Assembly (NCBI GenBank): GCA_034387635.1
Contig: JAOANU010000020.1
Location: forward strand, 186,001-250,000
Direction: 5' to 3'
Length of the DNA: 64,000 nucleotides
From: Rhodosporidiobolus odoratus
Lineage: Eukaryota; Basidiomycota; Microbotryomycetes; Sporidiobolales; Sporidiobolaceae
Under the pieces are notes generated by a model. That model searched no databases. It was not told the DNA's origin and was given only the letters and a program-made list of their open reading frames with translations. A program made the translations under genes and the position numbers. Below, piece by piece: positions 1-11,425 of this stretch (the first letter of the stretch is position 1; each line of letters begins with the position of its first letter).

Positions 1-50
1 TACAATCACTGTCACATCGAGTCCTCTAACTCTCCTCACACCCCTTCATT
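1..50 (+). repeat. Left terminal inverted repeat
   Basis: These 50 bases pair perfectly with 2743-2792 in reverse complement. The repeat could extend left of the window. Confidence 0.85.
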
Positions 51-268
51 TCTCCCCTAACGGAGGCAGCCTGTCCTGCACGACACGCCACAACCTCCGC
101 CCTCCGTTATTTGCTGCCATATAGACCTCCAAGGTCTACCGCGCTGTCCCCCGATCACTGGAAGGCGCGCAGTTGTCATCCCGCACTGTGGCTCATTGAG
201 GCTGTACATTATTTCTTTGTACAATGGCATGCACCGGGACAAGATGGTTTTAGCTGACCGGTGTGACT

Positions 269-934
269 ATGCGCAGAGTCATGTCTGTCCGCTCCACAAC
301 CATCTCTAGTCTGTCCCTTGCCAAGTCTCCCTTGCGGATCCCGCAGGATGTTGTTCAGCTCGTTGTTGCCGCCGCCACCGAAGAGGAGTATGAAAGCACA
401 AGCAGAAGGATGCATGGACTGGCCTATCCGCTTCCTGGACATGACTGGGTGGAAGAAGCCGGCAAATTTGCCTTCTCCACTGTCACCCTCTCAACACTCG
501 ATTCCCTCCTTTACCTTCCTCAGTCTATCGCAGCCTCACTCCTACAACTCACGGTCGCACAGCCCACACTTCTAGCATCAGCAGTGAATCTGCTTCAATT
601 GAAGCTCCGCCTTTGCATCAACCTCTGCGACCTTGGAATAAACGCAGACATGGAGACGACTCTCGGGTTTGTCACACTTCCCGCATCAGGCGCAGCGCTG
701 AATGAGCTGAGCTGCCTGCACATCGATTGCCCTTGGGTAGAGTTCTTTGCCGAGGTGATCTTCTGGTCCTCCCACCTCCATACCCTTGCCAAGCTGCCAA
801 AGCTACAGAGCCTTAAGCTATTGGTACCCATTGGGTATTATTGCAGTAGGATCATCAATACAGGCCTAGACCACCCATATCTCATAAAGTTGCAAGAGCT
901 AGCACTCAGCATTGTGTGGGTACCCCAACACTGA
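269..934 (+). CDS. Hypothetical protein inside the TIR element (weakly F-box/LRR-like)
   Basis: The first in-frame ATG is at 269; the frame stays open to the TGA at 934 (221 codons) without needing an intron. The N-terminal stretch LRIPQDVVQLVV resembles the start of an F-box helix, and the second half is leucine-rich (for example LPKLQSLKLLVP near the C-terminus), as in fungal F-box/LRR proteins. I see no DDE, zinc-finger or helicase motif, so it is not an obvious transposase. It lies entirely between the two terminal repeats and is therefore either a captured host fragment or an element-borne gene. Whether it is translated is unknown. Confidence 0.4.
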   Translation: MRRVMSVRSTTISSLSLAKSPLRIPQDVVQLVVAAATEEEYESTSRRMHGLAYPLPGHDWVEEAGKFAFSTVTLSTLDSLLYLPQSIAASLLQLTVAQPTLLASAVNLLQLKLRLCINLCDLGINADMETTLGFVTLPASGAALNELSCLHIDCPWVEFFAEVIFWSSHLHTLAKLPKLQSLKLLVPIGYYCSRIINTGLDHPYLIKLQELALSIVWVPQH

Positions 935-2742
935 GTATATTCCCATTCACTGCCTCAATGCGCTCATCATATTCCTGCTTCAGCCTGAGACTCTCATCAC
1001 TCTCTCCCTCAGCGGCCTCAGCACACACATCTTCACAAGGATCATGCCCTATTAGAGTATGTCCGCCAGTCATGTCGGGGGGAATCCGGGGGCCGGGACC
1101 CGGCCTCCGTATGAAGTCGGGGGACCAGGATCCTGATCTCCGGTCTGGATCCCGGTCCTTTTTCTGGCTCTCTACGACTTTGAAGCAGATGTCTCCTGCT
1201 CTTTGTAAGCCCTCTACAGGATATATAGGAGCCTAGAGTGGCAATCAAGGCAGTGTGAGGCCATGGACTCGAGTGAAGGAAGGCGGATTTGACTCTTTCT
1301 TACTTTCTTCTGCTACCCACACTTGCTGGAGTGTCCCTTCTCTCTGTAGATCCCTTGCTGCATGCAGATTCCACTACCTCGTGCCTAGCACTCTTACAGG
1401 ACTTCTATGTCTGCAAGTTCCACCTTTTTCCCAACTTGCCCGGTCAGACCAGGATTTCTCCAGTTTGCACTGGGAGATCGGGGTTGTTAGCTGCGAGAGC
1501 AGTTCAGTGTGGGCGGAAGACTCGAGGAGGAGTTGATGTTCGGTTTGGGAAGGTCAAAGTTGGAGGGTCAAATCTTTCTTCCCTGTGGTTTGTTGTAGGA
1601 CGCTGTTGGGAACAGTTGCCGGGCAAACGAACACTACTTCAAGTTTGAACAAGCCAAAAGCTTGAAAAAGGGCCTGAAATGCGAAGAAAAACAGCTTTTG
1701 ACTTTCTCTGTGCTGAAGGACTGGTATAGTTGGAGTCGCTTTTCTTTGCTCCTTGCTGCAACCCCCTCTATTGTCTGATGTTATGCATATTGGGCAAGCT
1801 TGGCCTGTACTGTGCTAAATCTTATCCGTCAAGGAACGCCTGCACTGCAAACTGAGTGAGCTAGATCGAGAGTATGGCTTGTAATGGGCTCTCCCTTCTC
1901 AGCTCTGTTCCGTTCTCCAGGAACACACTTCCCTGGGTCCAGTGGCCGCAACCAATAGCGGGTCTGCACACTGTCCGTGAATATACCCAACTTTTGTCAA
2001 ATGCATTCTCTACTATTATTACCCTCACAGAATAGAGTCGTTTCCTGCCTCTTCTGCCTCCACCCAATGCCTGTGCCTCAGCTTCCTTCCACCTCTCCCA
2101 AGCGCATTGTCTGCCTGACCAGAACAGTTTGACATGGTGCAGGCGGCAGAAAGCAAAAATGTTGATGACCCACGGTAGTAGTGACCCGCCGCAGGCCAAT
2201 GAGCGGCTTGTACACAGTGAAATACATCCGGGTCCATTGTGAGAAAAAGGTAGGCCAGTATTACGGGCCAGAGAGGAAGCAAAAGACTTTGGCTGCTGGA
2301 AACAGCAACGTCGATCCTAAGGGAGTCTGCGGTGACAGCAATTTAGAGACTAGCCATGCGGAAGTAGCAATGAGCAAGGAAGTTAGGCTAAAAAGAAACC
2401 CTTTTTTGCCCACAGTGAAGAAAAGAAGAAGAGGCGTTGCGCTTCACTCAACCTCTTCTTCATTCAACAACCCCAGCTCACTCCATCAACCAAATACTGA
2501 GGTTGCAAGTGAGGTCAAGAGGCGATGTGGGTCTGTAAGAGAATAGCAGAGAGTAGAAGAGTGGAAGAAGGATAGAATAAAATGAAAGGAACTTCACAAA
2601 CGAGGGCGTTTTAGCTAGCGCAAGGTGCACAAGCAATCTGCAGTGGCACCTTGTCTCGCTTGAGAAACCCAGCTTACTCCCTTGAGAGCTAAGTCCAGTT
2701 CTGTTTCCCTTTTCTAATACAGGGTTAGATAGTTTTTGGAGG

Positions 2743-2792
2743 AATGAAGGGGTGTGAGGAGAGTTAGAGGACTCGATGTGACAGTGATTGTA
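2743..2792 (-). repeat. Right terminal inverted repeat
   Basis: Perfect reverse complement of 1-50. The sequence right of 2792 (AAGGGCAAGAG) is host flank. Confidence 0.85.
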
Positions 2793-2947
2793 AAGGGCAA
2801 GAGAGGTGCTGGTTAAGGCTAGTGCAGATGTTCAGCAGAGCGGCTTGACAGTGATGATAGCGAGATGCGATGAAAACCCGGTGGAGACAGGTGACAAGCA
2901 GTTTTGGTTTTTTATATACTATCTGTTTTTCCTCTTTTACAAGCAAG

Positions 2948-3019
2948 TCTTTGGTAGTATAGAGGCTAGTATTCTGCCTTGTCACGGCAGCGACCCGGGT
3001 TCGATTCCCGGCCAGAGAG
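2948..3019 (+). tRNA. tRNA-Asp (GTC)
   Basis: A 72-nt cloverleaf with no intron. The acceptor stem TCTTTGG pairs with CCAGAGA, the anticodon stem CTGCC/GGCAG closes the loop TTGTCAC (anticodon GTC), and the T arm CCGGG-TTCGATT-CCCGG is perfect. The discriminator base is G. A run of ten T follows directly and serves as the RNA polymerase III terminator. It begins 155 bp downstream of the TIR element. Confidence 0.95.
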
Positions 3020-3029
3020 TTTTTTTTTT
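3020..3029 (+). terminator. Pol III oligo-T terminator of tRNA-Asp
   Basis: Ten consecutive T immediately after the discriminator base of the tRNA-Asp gene. Confidence 0.85.
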
Positions 3030-3032
3030 CCC

Positions 3033-3938
3033 GCAGCACAGTCCGAGACAATATCTTTTTGTCTTCTTCTTCTGGTCTTTCTGATTGGTGTCAAGAAGCC
3101 ACACATGTACCTGGGGATGCTCTGCTTGCAAGGTGGAAGTGTGGGTGTGACACTGCCCACTAAAGGAAAAACAGTGAACTGGGCAGGTATGGAGTGAACT
3201 GGAAGGCAAATCTTTTGGCCAATATTGGGGTAAAGCTCAAGAGAAACACGGTGCCTTGATGGCTTGATCCATTTTGCAATTACATCAGGACAGCTACAAA
3301 GGGATCCACCTGGTCCAATCCATTAGATGGGTACTAATGTAAGTCCGGCTCAGTCCAAATCACAGGCTTACTATGAACTATCACTACAAGACGAATGGTT
3401 CAAGAATGCTTGGAACAGAGGCAATCAAGGGAGGAAAAGATGAGTCAGAAGAGGGATGTTGAACAAGCTTCTCTCTCTCCCTGGTTTGTTCCCTACACAT
3501 TCGCTTACGAGACTCTCCAGGTGACTTTACTTGTTGTAGTCTTTGCCCTACGCATTCACTTACGGGACTCTCCGGCAACACACCCTGGTCCTTGTTCTTG
3601 TGGTGCAGCCTCAAGAGTGTTGGTCGATACATTGACCTTTAAACTAAGGAAGAACCAAGTGCCTTCACTCGTCTCAGACTTCCCTCATCCAATTTTGCTT
3701 CTTCCATAACCCTGTGTCCCTATTGCAGGCAAAGCTTCCGGCCTTGCACAAACCTACCAAGAGTCTGCAACCCGGCTACATGTCATTTCCTGCTTGTACA
3801 CAACGACTGTTCTTCACCACTGCACAAGCTCATGGAACTCAGTCCTGCGATGGGGCTGTGCACCAGGGCAGCATTCAAGTGCAAAAATGGAGGACAAAAA
3901 GAAAAGAAGACGGGGAGCCCAGAAGGGGGAAAAAGGAA
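3033..3938. other. Gene-free stretch
   Basis: Lower-GC sequence between two tRNA genes. I find no ORF with family resemblance and no consistent exon chain. Confidence 0.6.
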
Positions 3939-4032
3939 TGCCCCCACACAGGATCGAACTATGGACCTTTCGCTGCCGGTAAGATCCGAAGCTGCTTACT
4001 AGGCGAACGCTCTGCCACTGAGCCATAGGGGC
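3939..4032 (-). tRNA. tRNA-Thr (AGT) with 22-nt intron
   Basis: On the minus strand the acceptor stem GCCCCTA pairs with TGGGGGC and is followed by discriminator A. The anticodon stem TTCGC/GCGAA encloses CTAGTA, giving anticodon AGT (Thr). A 22-nt intron sits at the canonical place, after the base 3' of the anticodon. The mature length is 72 nt. The T arm reads CATAG-TTCGATC-CTGTG. A T5 tract follows downstream as terminator. Confidence 0.9.
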
Positions 4033-5954
4033 TTGATGTAAGACAAGTTGAAAATGACCCATATGTACAGTTTCACGTTTTTTTTTACCAGACCAACCCA
4101 ACTTGGCTCATCTACAACCCCTTGTGGGAAATTTGCTGGCAGGGTATCTGCCTCCAAGACTGTGGGTATGTCCTTGCTGCTCTGTGTGGCCTGCACAAAT
4201 ATGCCTTGTGTATCTTCCTCTCCGCTTTGACCTTCTCAATCTGGCTTCTCCTCAACCACCTCTTGCCAAGTTTCTCCTGAGACTCCTCCAACATCATACT
4301 CCCCGACAAAGCAGATGACTCAGACAGAAGCTCGCACGAGCGCTGTGTGCTATCAAAGCCAGACTTCTGTGTAGGTGACTTGTTGCCCAGGTCACCTTTC
4401 TGAGTTCAGTACAGAGCAGACACCACATGTGGCTGCTTTGGTCAGTCATACAGACAAGTACCATGCACCTGAATATCTGTGGCCCCAGCTCCCTCAGTAA
4501 TTCACCACCAAGCATTCTCATGGACGTTGTACTTTGGCCCAATGTGAGGCTTGTGCATCTACTATGTACATGAAGAGTCCGGCCACCATGAAGGCTTGCC
4601 TGACGAGAAGATGGTCTGTGAAGGCTTGCCTTGACTTCCCACACCAGTATCACTGTGTCAAGCAAAACAGAAGAACACCAAGGGAAGAACAGACTGCACA
4701 AAGTGACGCCTTCTGCACACCTTGGATGCCTGGCCTGGGACTTTCTCAGTCTGTCAGTCAGAGATCAGGGGTAGTGCTGGAAAGGCATGAGTAGGTCAAT
4801 GGCTGTGTGACAGGACAATGCAGCTTATTGATGTACTTTGGGGAAATGGGGAAATGCATCAGTCAAAGGTGCTGTGTCAGCAGCTTGATCCAGCAGTCAC
4901 CCAAGCGAGTGTTTTGGAGTGCCAATGTCTGTATACGGTGCCCCTGCGCTAGTCAGAGAGATGGAGCAGTACCAGCAAGTCTTGCTGAAGATGTGCAAAT
5001 TGGCCTTCTCAACTCGGATCTCACTTGCCTTGCTTCACAGAATAGCTATGACACCGTCCATGGACCCTTCAAGTTTCAGTTCACAGCCATAGGCCAACGC
5101 AGGTCCGCTGCTGTCAGGAATACTCAGCAAGTCAAGGTGGAAACTGGCTCACCCATGTCTATTACCCAGGGAGTCTACTGTAGAGGGTAGTATTCCCTTG
5201 GTTTGAAGCTATATGTATCTTCCTCCAGGCTCTGAACTGCATTGGTATCTCAAGGCCATGTCTAGTACAGTGCATTATTCACAAGACTTTCATTTGTTGC
5301 CTTTTGTCACACCCACCCACATTCCTCCAGTTCATCAATGGCCCGCTTGGAGTAAGCCACGAGTACAGATACTGTCTGTAGTGACAGGCCTCGCTTGCTC
5401 TGCAATCACCTCTGTCAATTTAGGGATTCAGCCTGCGGTACTGTGTTCAAACCGCTGGCTTTCAAGTCACTTCAGCCACACTAGCTCACGTCTGCACACT
5501 TGACTGACAGTGCACAGGCGCTGACTGCAGCTGTATGTGAACAAGAAAGAGAGAGAGACATAGTTAGAGAGAGAGAGAGAGAGCGATTTAATGCTGGATT
5601 GTGAGTGAGAAGTTTGGCTCAATGGAGGAGAACTTGATCTATGGATGGTTTGCAGGTGTCCACAGGGCATGGCAAGGACAGGGGACTAGGAATGGCTGGG
5701 GTACTTGGAGCTTACACTGAGACAGTGAGAAGAGCAGCAAGGGATCTCACAGTTGTTTGAGCCTCTCTATGCAATCTCTGATATGCCTTTGAGCTTGCCA
5801 GACTGCTGTGCAGCCACAGCTTGAGGTAAGATGGCTGTGATCACTATGCGCACAAAGTGCGTCAGGCGGAGGCAAAGGCAAAGGCAATGCCAACTCCCGA
5901 GAAAAAGAAGGAGTTGAGTGTTAGGACAGCACTTCACCCCAAGAGAGCAAAAAA
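4033..5954. other. Gene-free, lower-GC stretch
   Basis: No credible coding exons. It contains an AG dinucleotide repeat at 5566-5583 and one copy of the 11-mer GACCTTCTCAA at 4229-4239. Many CTG/CAG-rich words give short chance ORFs on both strands. Confidence 0.6.
5566..5583 (+). repeat. (AG)9 microsatellite
   Basis: Nine uninterrupted AG units, preceded by a degenerate GA-rich tract from about 5545. Confidence 0.9.
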
Positions 5955-6035
5955 TGCACTGACTGGGAATCGAACCCAGGGCTAGACAAGATTGTATGAT
6001 GGCAATGTCCAATTTTACCACTAAACCACCAGTGC
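5955..6035 (-). tRNA. tRNA-Gly (GCC) with about 10-nt intron
   Basis: On the minus strand the acceptor stem GCACTGG pairs with TCAGTGC plus discriminator A, and the T arm CTGGG-TTCGATT-CCCAG is perfect. The anticodon stem GGACA/TGTCT encloses TTGCCA (anticodon GCC) followed by about ten extra bases, best read as a short canonical intron after position 37. A T6 tract follows as terminator. The exact intron edges are inferred. Confidence 0.85.
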
Positions 6036-7053
6036 TTCATATGAGGCGAGTGAGAAACAAGCAATACATACCCCAGACGCTCGCTGCAGACCTTCCCATC
6101 AGAGGTTTTCCTGCCTGGCCACGCGAGTAGGTAGGCTGACTTGCCATCCATTCCTCGCAGCTCACCCTCTACAGTACACTGTCTCTCTTTCTCCGGCCTG
6201 ACAAGACCCATCTTTCTCAGCTCTCAGTCGATTCCCCAATGTTCCGGCCTCCGCTATTAGGCTTCGTAGCCGTGGTCAACCGCTCAACACTTCCTCTGTG
6301 CCGCTTTCTCGCTCGCTGGTTGGTGCAAACTCGAGGAACGCCCCTCGGATCAAGCGGAGTCTCCGGCTCTCTCCAGCTTCCCCAGGCTGCCTCCACCCGT
6401 TACTCAGCGTTGCGTTTGCAGCAACGGCGAGTGGACACGCCACGGTGCCTCGTGATTCGTCGAAACTGCTTCGAGCAGTCAGCGGGTGCAGGTTGCCGGG
6501 CGACATGTAAGGACCAACTCAGACTATCAGGCTGTTTCTAGCCACATCCAATAGACCGTCTTGCGGTACCATCCCGCGTACTGGCGTAGAGCAGGGCGGA
6601 AACATCAGAAAGTAGGGGAGAAAGGAAGAAAGAAGGGTAGAAAATTGCCCTCGCATTTGCCTTCAACCATCTGCACCTATGGTGGTACCTTTCCTGCCTT
6701 CCTCAGAGAGCACCCTGGTCCCAAGCGTGCATCCTTTACGCGGACGCCAGGTTATCCTCGCATTCTTCTATTGACCTTCTCAAATCGGGTTTTCCTTTTC
6801 GTTTTGCCAAGGGCAAGCACTAGGAAAGTAGGGCGCAGCTCCGCTGACCGGCGATGCGACCGCCGGTCAACATGGACCAGCAAGCTACGGTAGCCTGCAA
6901 TGACAGCAGGTTGAAAGCTGGGATCATGGCCGCAATGCTTGCTTCTTGCTTTGTTCGTTACCGGTGCTCTGTCGCAAGGAGCAATGCATATCAGAGCTGC
7001 TGAGACAATCTGCTGTGTGCTGTTGGCGGGAGCCCAAGGGCTCACACCCTGTT
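6036..7053. other. Gene-free stretch 3' of RMT2
   Basis: GC rises here to the level of the gene-rich part. There are several short overlapping ORFs but none has family resemblance or a consistent exon chain. One copy of GACCTTCTCAA lies at 6773-6783. Confidence 0.5.
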
Positions 7054-9053
7054 TTAGTAGTAATCCAGCCTACACACCGGCAGCCTATACCTCCCAACCA
7101 TGTCCTCCCTCCAATACTTCTTCTCTCCCTCGCCTGCTGTTCTCTGCCCTTCTACTAACCCCTCTCCCGTTCCCGTAGCCTCCCACCGCCCCGCAACTCC
7201 CGCTGTAGCGGATCCTACATCCACTTCCTCCCATTCCGTCTTCAGCCCGATCTCTTTCAGGTGTAGTTCGGACACGGTCGTGTAGACGTCGTAGAAGAGT
7301 CGGGAAGTAGCGCCGAGGCCGTGGAAGAAGGAAAAGCGGGCATGAGGCGAGGAACTGAGGAGGTCGGGAAGCGTTTGAAAGAATGCGTGCAGGTCGTGGT
7401 AGTGCTCAGAGTAGGTGTCTGCACACCGTGATCCGACGGGGAATTCAGTAGAAGACCAGGCAAGGGCGGTTGTCGGGAGGATGAGGGGTGTCGCGAAGGA
7501 AGGCCAGCGAAAAAGGCGTCGCAGCAGGGAGAAGGTGGTAATCAGCACATGCCATGGGGTCTCTTGAAGACAGCTTACGCCAGCGCAGACGTCATGAGCA
7601 GCGAGAGAGGGTAAGCGCACCAAAGTAGACCGCGTCCCAACACCCATACCCTTCCTCCTTTCCCTCTTCCAGATCCTTCAACCAATCTCTCCATGTCCCC
7701 TCATAGATCCGCACGCCGGGCTTCTCGTACCAGCCGTTCTCTTTGGCGAACGCGAGAACGGAAGGATGCGGCTCGATGATGAGATGTTGGGTTGGCTGAT
7801 ATTGCTGGAGGAGGGAGTCGACCTGCAGCGGGGAAAAGCGTAGGCAGACAAAGGAGGGTACTCAGCAAGCACATCGCCATTATGCAAAGGGGGCAATAGC
7901 GCTGTTGTCTGGAGGTATGACTGCCCGGCAAGAGCGAAGAACGGGGACCAGAGGAACAAGCGAAGGAAGTCACGCACAATTCCCAAACCAAACCCGACGT
8001 TCACCACATTCAGCGTCTCCCTCTCCCCCTCCTCCTCTCTGAGCAGGTCCTCTCGCTTCTTCCCCTTGCGATCCAGCCCCCATGGCGCCTTCTCCTGCTC
8101 CACCATAGCCCTCACAGTAGCTTCCATGATCGGCTTCTCCCACCCCATCATAACACCGTTTCCTTCTTCGTCCAGAGCAATGGGTTGACCAGACGAGTCG
8201 GTGACGAAGGTGAGGGGCCGCGAGAGGAAGAGGGCGTTGTCGGAAGCCGTGCTCTTTTTGGGCGCAGTCGGGTCGGCGTCTGCTGTGACCATTTCGGCGT
8301 CGCCTTCAACTGCAGCGTCCTCAGCGGACGAAGAGGTTCCAGCAGCAGCGTCGAGGACGGCTCGTAGCATCTCGCTGCGAACGCCTTCTTGCAGTAAGAG
8401 CTCATAGGCCGCCGCGTGGTTCATCGAGAAGGCGATGTCTCCGGCAGTCTGCAGTAGCGTCACGTGTCAGAAGATAAATCCGTACTGGGATGTGATGCAT
8501 ATGGCAGAGAGCCTGGGACGGGTTGAAAGTGCGATCCAGACAGAAGAGACAACTCACGCAACCCAAGTTGTCCACGATCTGCCAGACAGCGTTACCTTTC
8601 CGCAAGAGAAGCTGGATATGTGACGTGTTACCGGTATCTGTAGAAGGTTGTGTGGCCGACCAGAAGTGCAGAAGGGACGGGCGAAGGAGGCAAGTAAGTT
8701 GACGATAGATCAGGGATGTCCCAGCATTGACTGTTTCCCACCCTCGCATTGACCGCAGCGGCACTTGCTACCGCTTACAGCCCCACACCCAGTACTATGC
8801 CTCGCACCCTCGTGCGCCGAGCAAAAATCAAAGACTCACAAGCTGCGGCATGCAAAGCGGTCCACCCCTCCAGATTCTGCACCCAGCATTCTACCTGCTC
8901 CTGCTCGACAAGCTGCCGTACGAGGGCGTCTTCGTGATCCAATACTGCGTCGATCAGGCGGAGGGAGAGGGAGATGCGTTCTTCCAATTCGAGTTGAGGT
9001 TGGGCTGAATTAACGGATTCAAGGCCAGGTGAGGTGATCGAAACAGGCGGCAT
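7054..9053 (-). CDS. RMT2: Protein arginine N-delta methyltransferase 2 (RMT2-like)
   Basis: Five exons (8840-9053, 8558-8637, 7978-8448, 7621-7822, 7054-7418) join in frame to 443 residues. Rmt2 enzymes transfer methyl from S-adenosylmethionine to the internal delta nitrogen of arginine, in yeast on ribosomal protein Rpl12. The N-terminal third holds the ankyrin-type segment (GWTALHAAAYTGNTSHIQLLL, then DNLGCTAGDIAF) typical of the family. The catalytic half shows the SAM-binding motif NVGFGLGI interrupted by an intron, then HLIIEPHPSVL, AVYFDTYSEHYHDL and FSFFHGLGATSRLFYDVY. The C-terminus YRLPVCRLDYY also matches the family. The ATG at 9053 is the only reasonable start. It is the most downstream of four tandem minus-strand genes. 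Confidence 0.93.
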
Positions 9054-9614
9054 GTTTAACGGGATACGCTGGTCTGAGGCGCGAGGTGTTTGGCGGTCTC
9101 AGTGCCTGTAGAAACGGTGAAATCAAGGAGTCGACGAAGTCGAGCAGGACGAGTCGTGAACAGCAACGACGGCGTGGGAGAGCGGACAGTGGGGTGTATG
9201 CGCTGAATATACTGGAGATTGTGTCACTCGAAGCACTTTTATGCAGATTTGAGCTGTTCGACGAGACGAGGACGAGATCAACGAAAGAAAGCGGCGAAAG
9301 CGCCAGCAGACTCAGCAAATACAGTAACTTGTTTAGAGCAGCACAGACCTCGCGCCAGCCTTTCCAGATAGGTAGAGAGGAAAGTGTCGGACGCAGACGC
9401 ATAAGGACTAGCAAGCGTAAGGAAGACAGGAAAAGGGCAAGAAAAGGCCGCGTTCAAACGCTGTTGCCAGTCTTCAAGTAGTACAAGCTTGCAAAAGTGT
9501 CTAGGAGTGTAGTGCTACAGCTATGGGACTTTTTTGCGAATTTCTGGAACCCAAGAATGACGGCCCACCTGTCTGTCGTCGTCTCGTCTCGTCCTTCCCC
9601 GGCCTGCTCTGGTC
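9054..9614. other. Intergenic, RMT2 promoter side
   Basis: The 561 bp between the RTA1-like stop and the RMT2 start should hold the RTA1-like 3' UTR and the RMT2 promoter. I see no further gene. Confidence 0.6.
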
Positions 9615-11425
9615 CTAAACCTGCACGTAACCCGGACGGTTCCACCTCGAAGCGCTAGGCGGGTAGGCAGAGAGTTCGGTGTCTCCATCTTCGCCGCGAC
9701 CGCCATCGACTCCGACGCGGCCGTTGTCGTCGTGAGTGTTGGCCATCTTCTCGCTGCTCGAGGTCGTCGATGGGACTACCGCTCGAGTCGGCGCTTTGAT
9801 GGTATGCAAAGGGTGGGTGAGGCTGCAAGGGCGTAGACGGGCGTTAGGCGCAGTCTGGACGACGTGAAACAGACCAAGGAAGGGAGGGAGAACTCACTTC
9901 AAAAGGACTATGACGAGGATCATAGGGATCGCATCGCAGCAGATTAGGGCGGCCTCTGCAAGACAGCGCACGTCAGCTTGCCATTTGGACAGCACGAGGA
10001 ACGACCAAAGCGGCGTCGGTTGTCGACTCACGCTTCGTGGCAATGGGACCGAAAAGGCCCTCCGCAAGTTCGGCCGTACGGTAGAGGCCACTGCACGAGC
10101 GAGAGGAACATCAGCAAGACGGACTCACCTCTCAGGGGAGCGTCAGTGAGGAGCTTACCGAATGATGATTAGCACAGCCATCAAGAGAATTCCCCAGAAG
10201 ATCCTCCCACTTCCCGTGCGAAGCGAGAGAGCATCAGTTTGGAGTTTGCGAAGATGGTGGTAGTACACCCCAAAGGCGAGGAGGAAGACAAATGTCGTGA
10301 CAAGCTGCAGAATGATACCGGCAAGCATGATGTGGCAACCGAGGTTGAAGGTGTCCTGGTGAGGAGAAAATAGCGAAAGCGGGTCAGTAGACAGTAAGAC
10401 GAAGCAGAAGCGTAAAGGTGCGCACCATGTCGTCTGTGATCGCAGCGATGGCCTGCGCGTGAGCGAAGCACCGATCAGCACTGATTGAGGAGATGAGGCA
10501 AGCATGGCCTCAAGCGGGAAGGCGTACACCACCAGCGGCTTGAATAACTGGACGAGAACACGCGGCAGTCAGTCTTCGAGCTTGCGGGAAGCAGGACAGC
10601 GACGAACTCACCAAGCGTAACAAAGTCGATCGAGATGAAAGACCACATGTACCTGCAACACGCATTCGAGGATCAGCAAAGGCCCTCGAAAGGAGGTTGA
10701 GCATCGGCGGAGACTCACTTCCTCGGACTCATGTAGGGCAGCAGGGTCGGTCCTTGTGATGCGGCAAGGAAGGAGAAGAGCGAGTCTAAGCACGATATAG
10801 GTCAGTGGTGAGTTGCATACGCGGACAACTCAAGGTCAGAACGCACATATAGCAGCGGAGAAGAACGTTGGCGCGATGGTAAGCGTGGCGAGTTGCTCGA
10901 CGTATCTATACAAGTACGGACGCGAATGGTCAGCGTTATACGAAGCACGACCGTCAAGAAAAGCTGCTCACCCAACTTGCACATCATCCGCTGCCAAATA
11001 CCTCTCTACCCATCCAAAGATTTGGAGCGCGCCACCGCACAGCACCGCAACGTACGCCCAGCGCTTCGAGCGGATCAGCTGGTAGATGTGCCAGATCAGG
11101 GAGATGGAGAAGGCGACTATGGCGAAGAGGGCGAAGCCGGACGAGGGGACGTCTGCAGCCGCAATATCGGAGGTATAGGGTGAGCTCAGAGGAGAGGAGT
11201 AGGATGAAGGAAGAAAAGGAACGTGCAGCCATAGGAAGACGCGACGATGTAGACTTGTTTTGCTTCTGCCGCGACGGTCGAGTTGGCGGCGAACTGGCAG
11301 TACGCAGCGGAGAAGACTTGCTCTTCGCTCAGTTGTTGATTCTCGAGCCCCAAGGCAGACTCGACGAGAGCGGCCATCGTCGAGTTGCAGGCAATGAGGG
11401 GGTTCTTGTCGATTTCGATACCCAT
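9615..11425 (-). CDS. RTA1-like seven-transmembrane protein
   Basis: Eleven exons (11223-11425, 10972-11184, 10847-10905, 10719-10785, 10612-10652, 10528-10547, 10426-10452, 10159-10355, 10032-10090, 9898-9955, 9615-9822) join in frame to 383 residues. The family (RTA1/RSB1) consists of seven-helix plasma-membrane proteins tied to resistance to toxic lipids and sphingoid-base export. Recognisable blocks are SPYTSDIAAADVPSSGFALF near helix 1, APTFFSAAIYSLFSFLAAS, YMWSFISIDFVTLVIQAAGG, LGCHIMLAGIILQLVTTFVF, the signature IIRGLYRTAELAEG, and the last helix DAIPMILVIVLL. The hydrophilic tail carries a Gly/Asp-rich segment. The first intron is only 38 nt, which is short for this window; if it is wrong the N-terminal loop changes slightly. 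The substrate cannot be deduced from sequence. Confidence 0.88.

Larger units (their letters stand above)
1..2792. mobile_element. TIR-bounded DNA element, no recognisable transposase
   Basis: The first 50 bases are a perfect reverse complement of 2743-2792, so this 2.8-kb block has the terminal inverted repeats of a cut-and-paste DNA element. The termini read TACAATCACTGTCACATCGA inward. Identity breaks down sharply just inside (position 51 differs). The left end coincides with the window edge, so the target-site duplication cannot be checked and the repeat may start slightly earlier. The interior is poorer in GC than the flanking gene-rich DNA. It carries one moderately long ORF (269-934) and a 15-nt GC palindrome at 1091-1105. 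I recognise no DDE transposase, so it is probably non-autonomous or of an unfamiliar family. The perfect repeats suggest recent activity; that last step is inference. Confidence 0.75.

Noticed and set aside
1091..1105. GGCCGGGACCCGGCC palindrome
   Set aside because: A single 15-nt GC palindrome inside the TIR element; no second copy or associated site.
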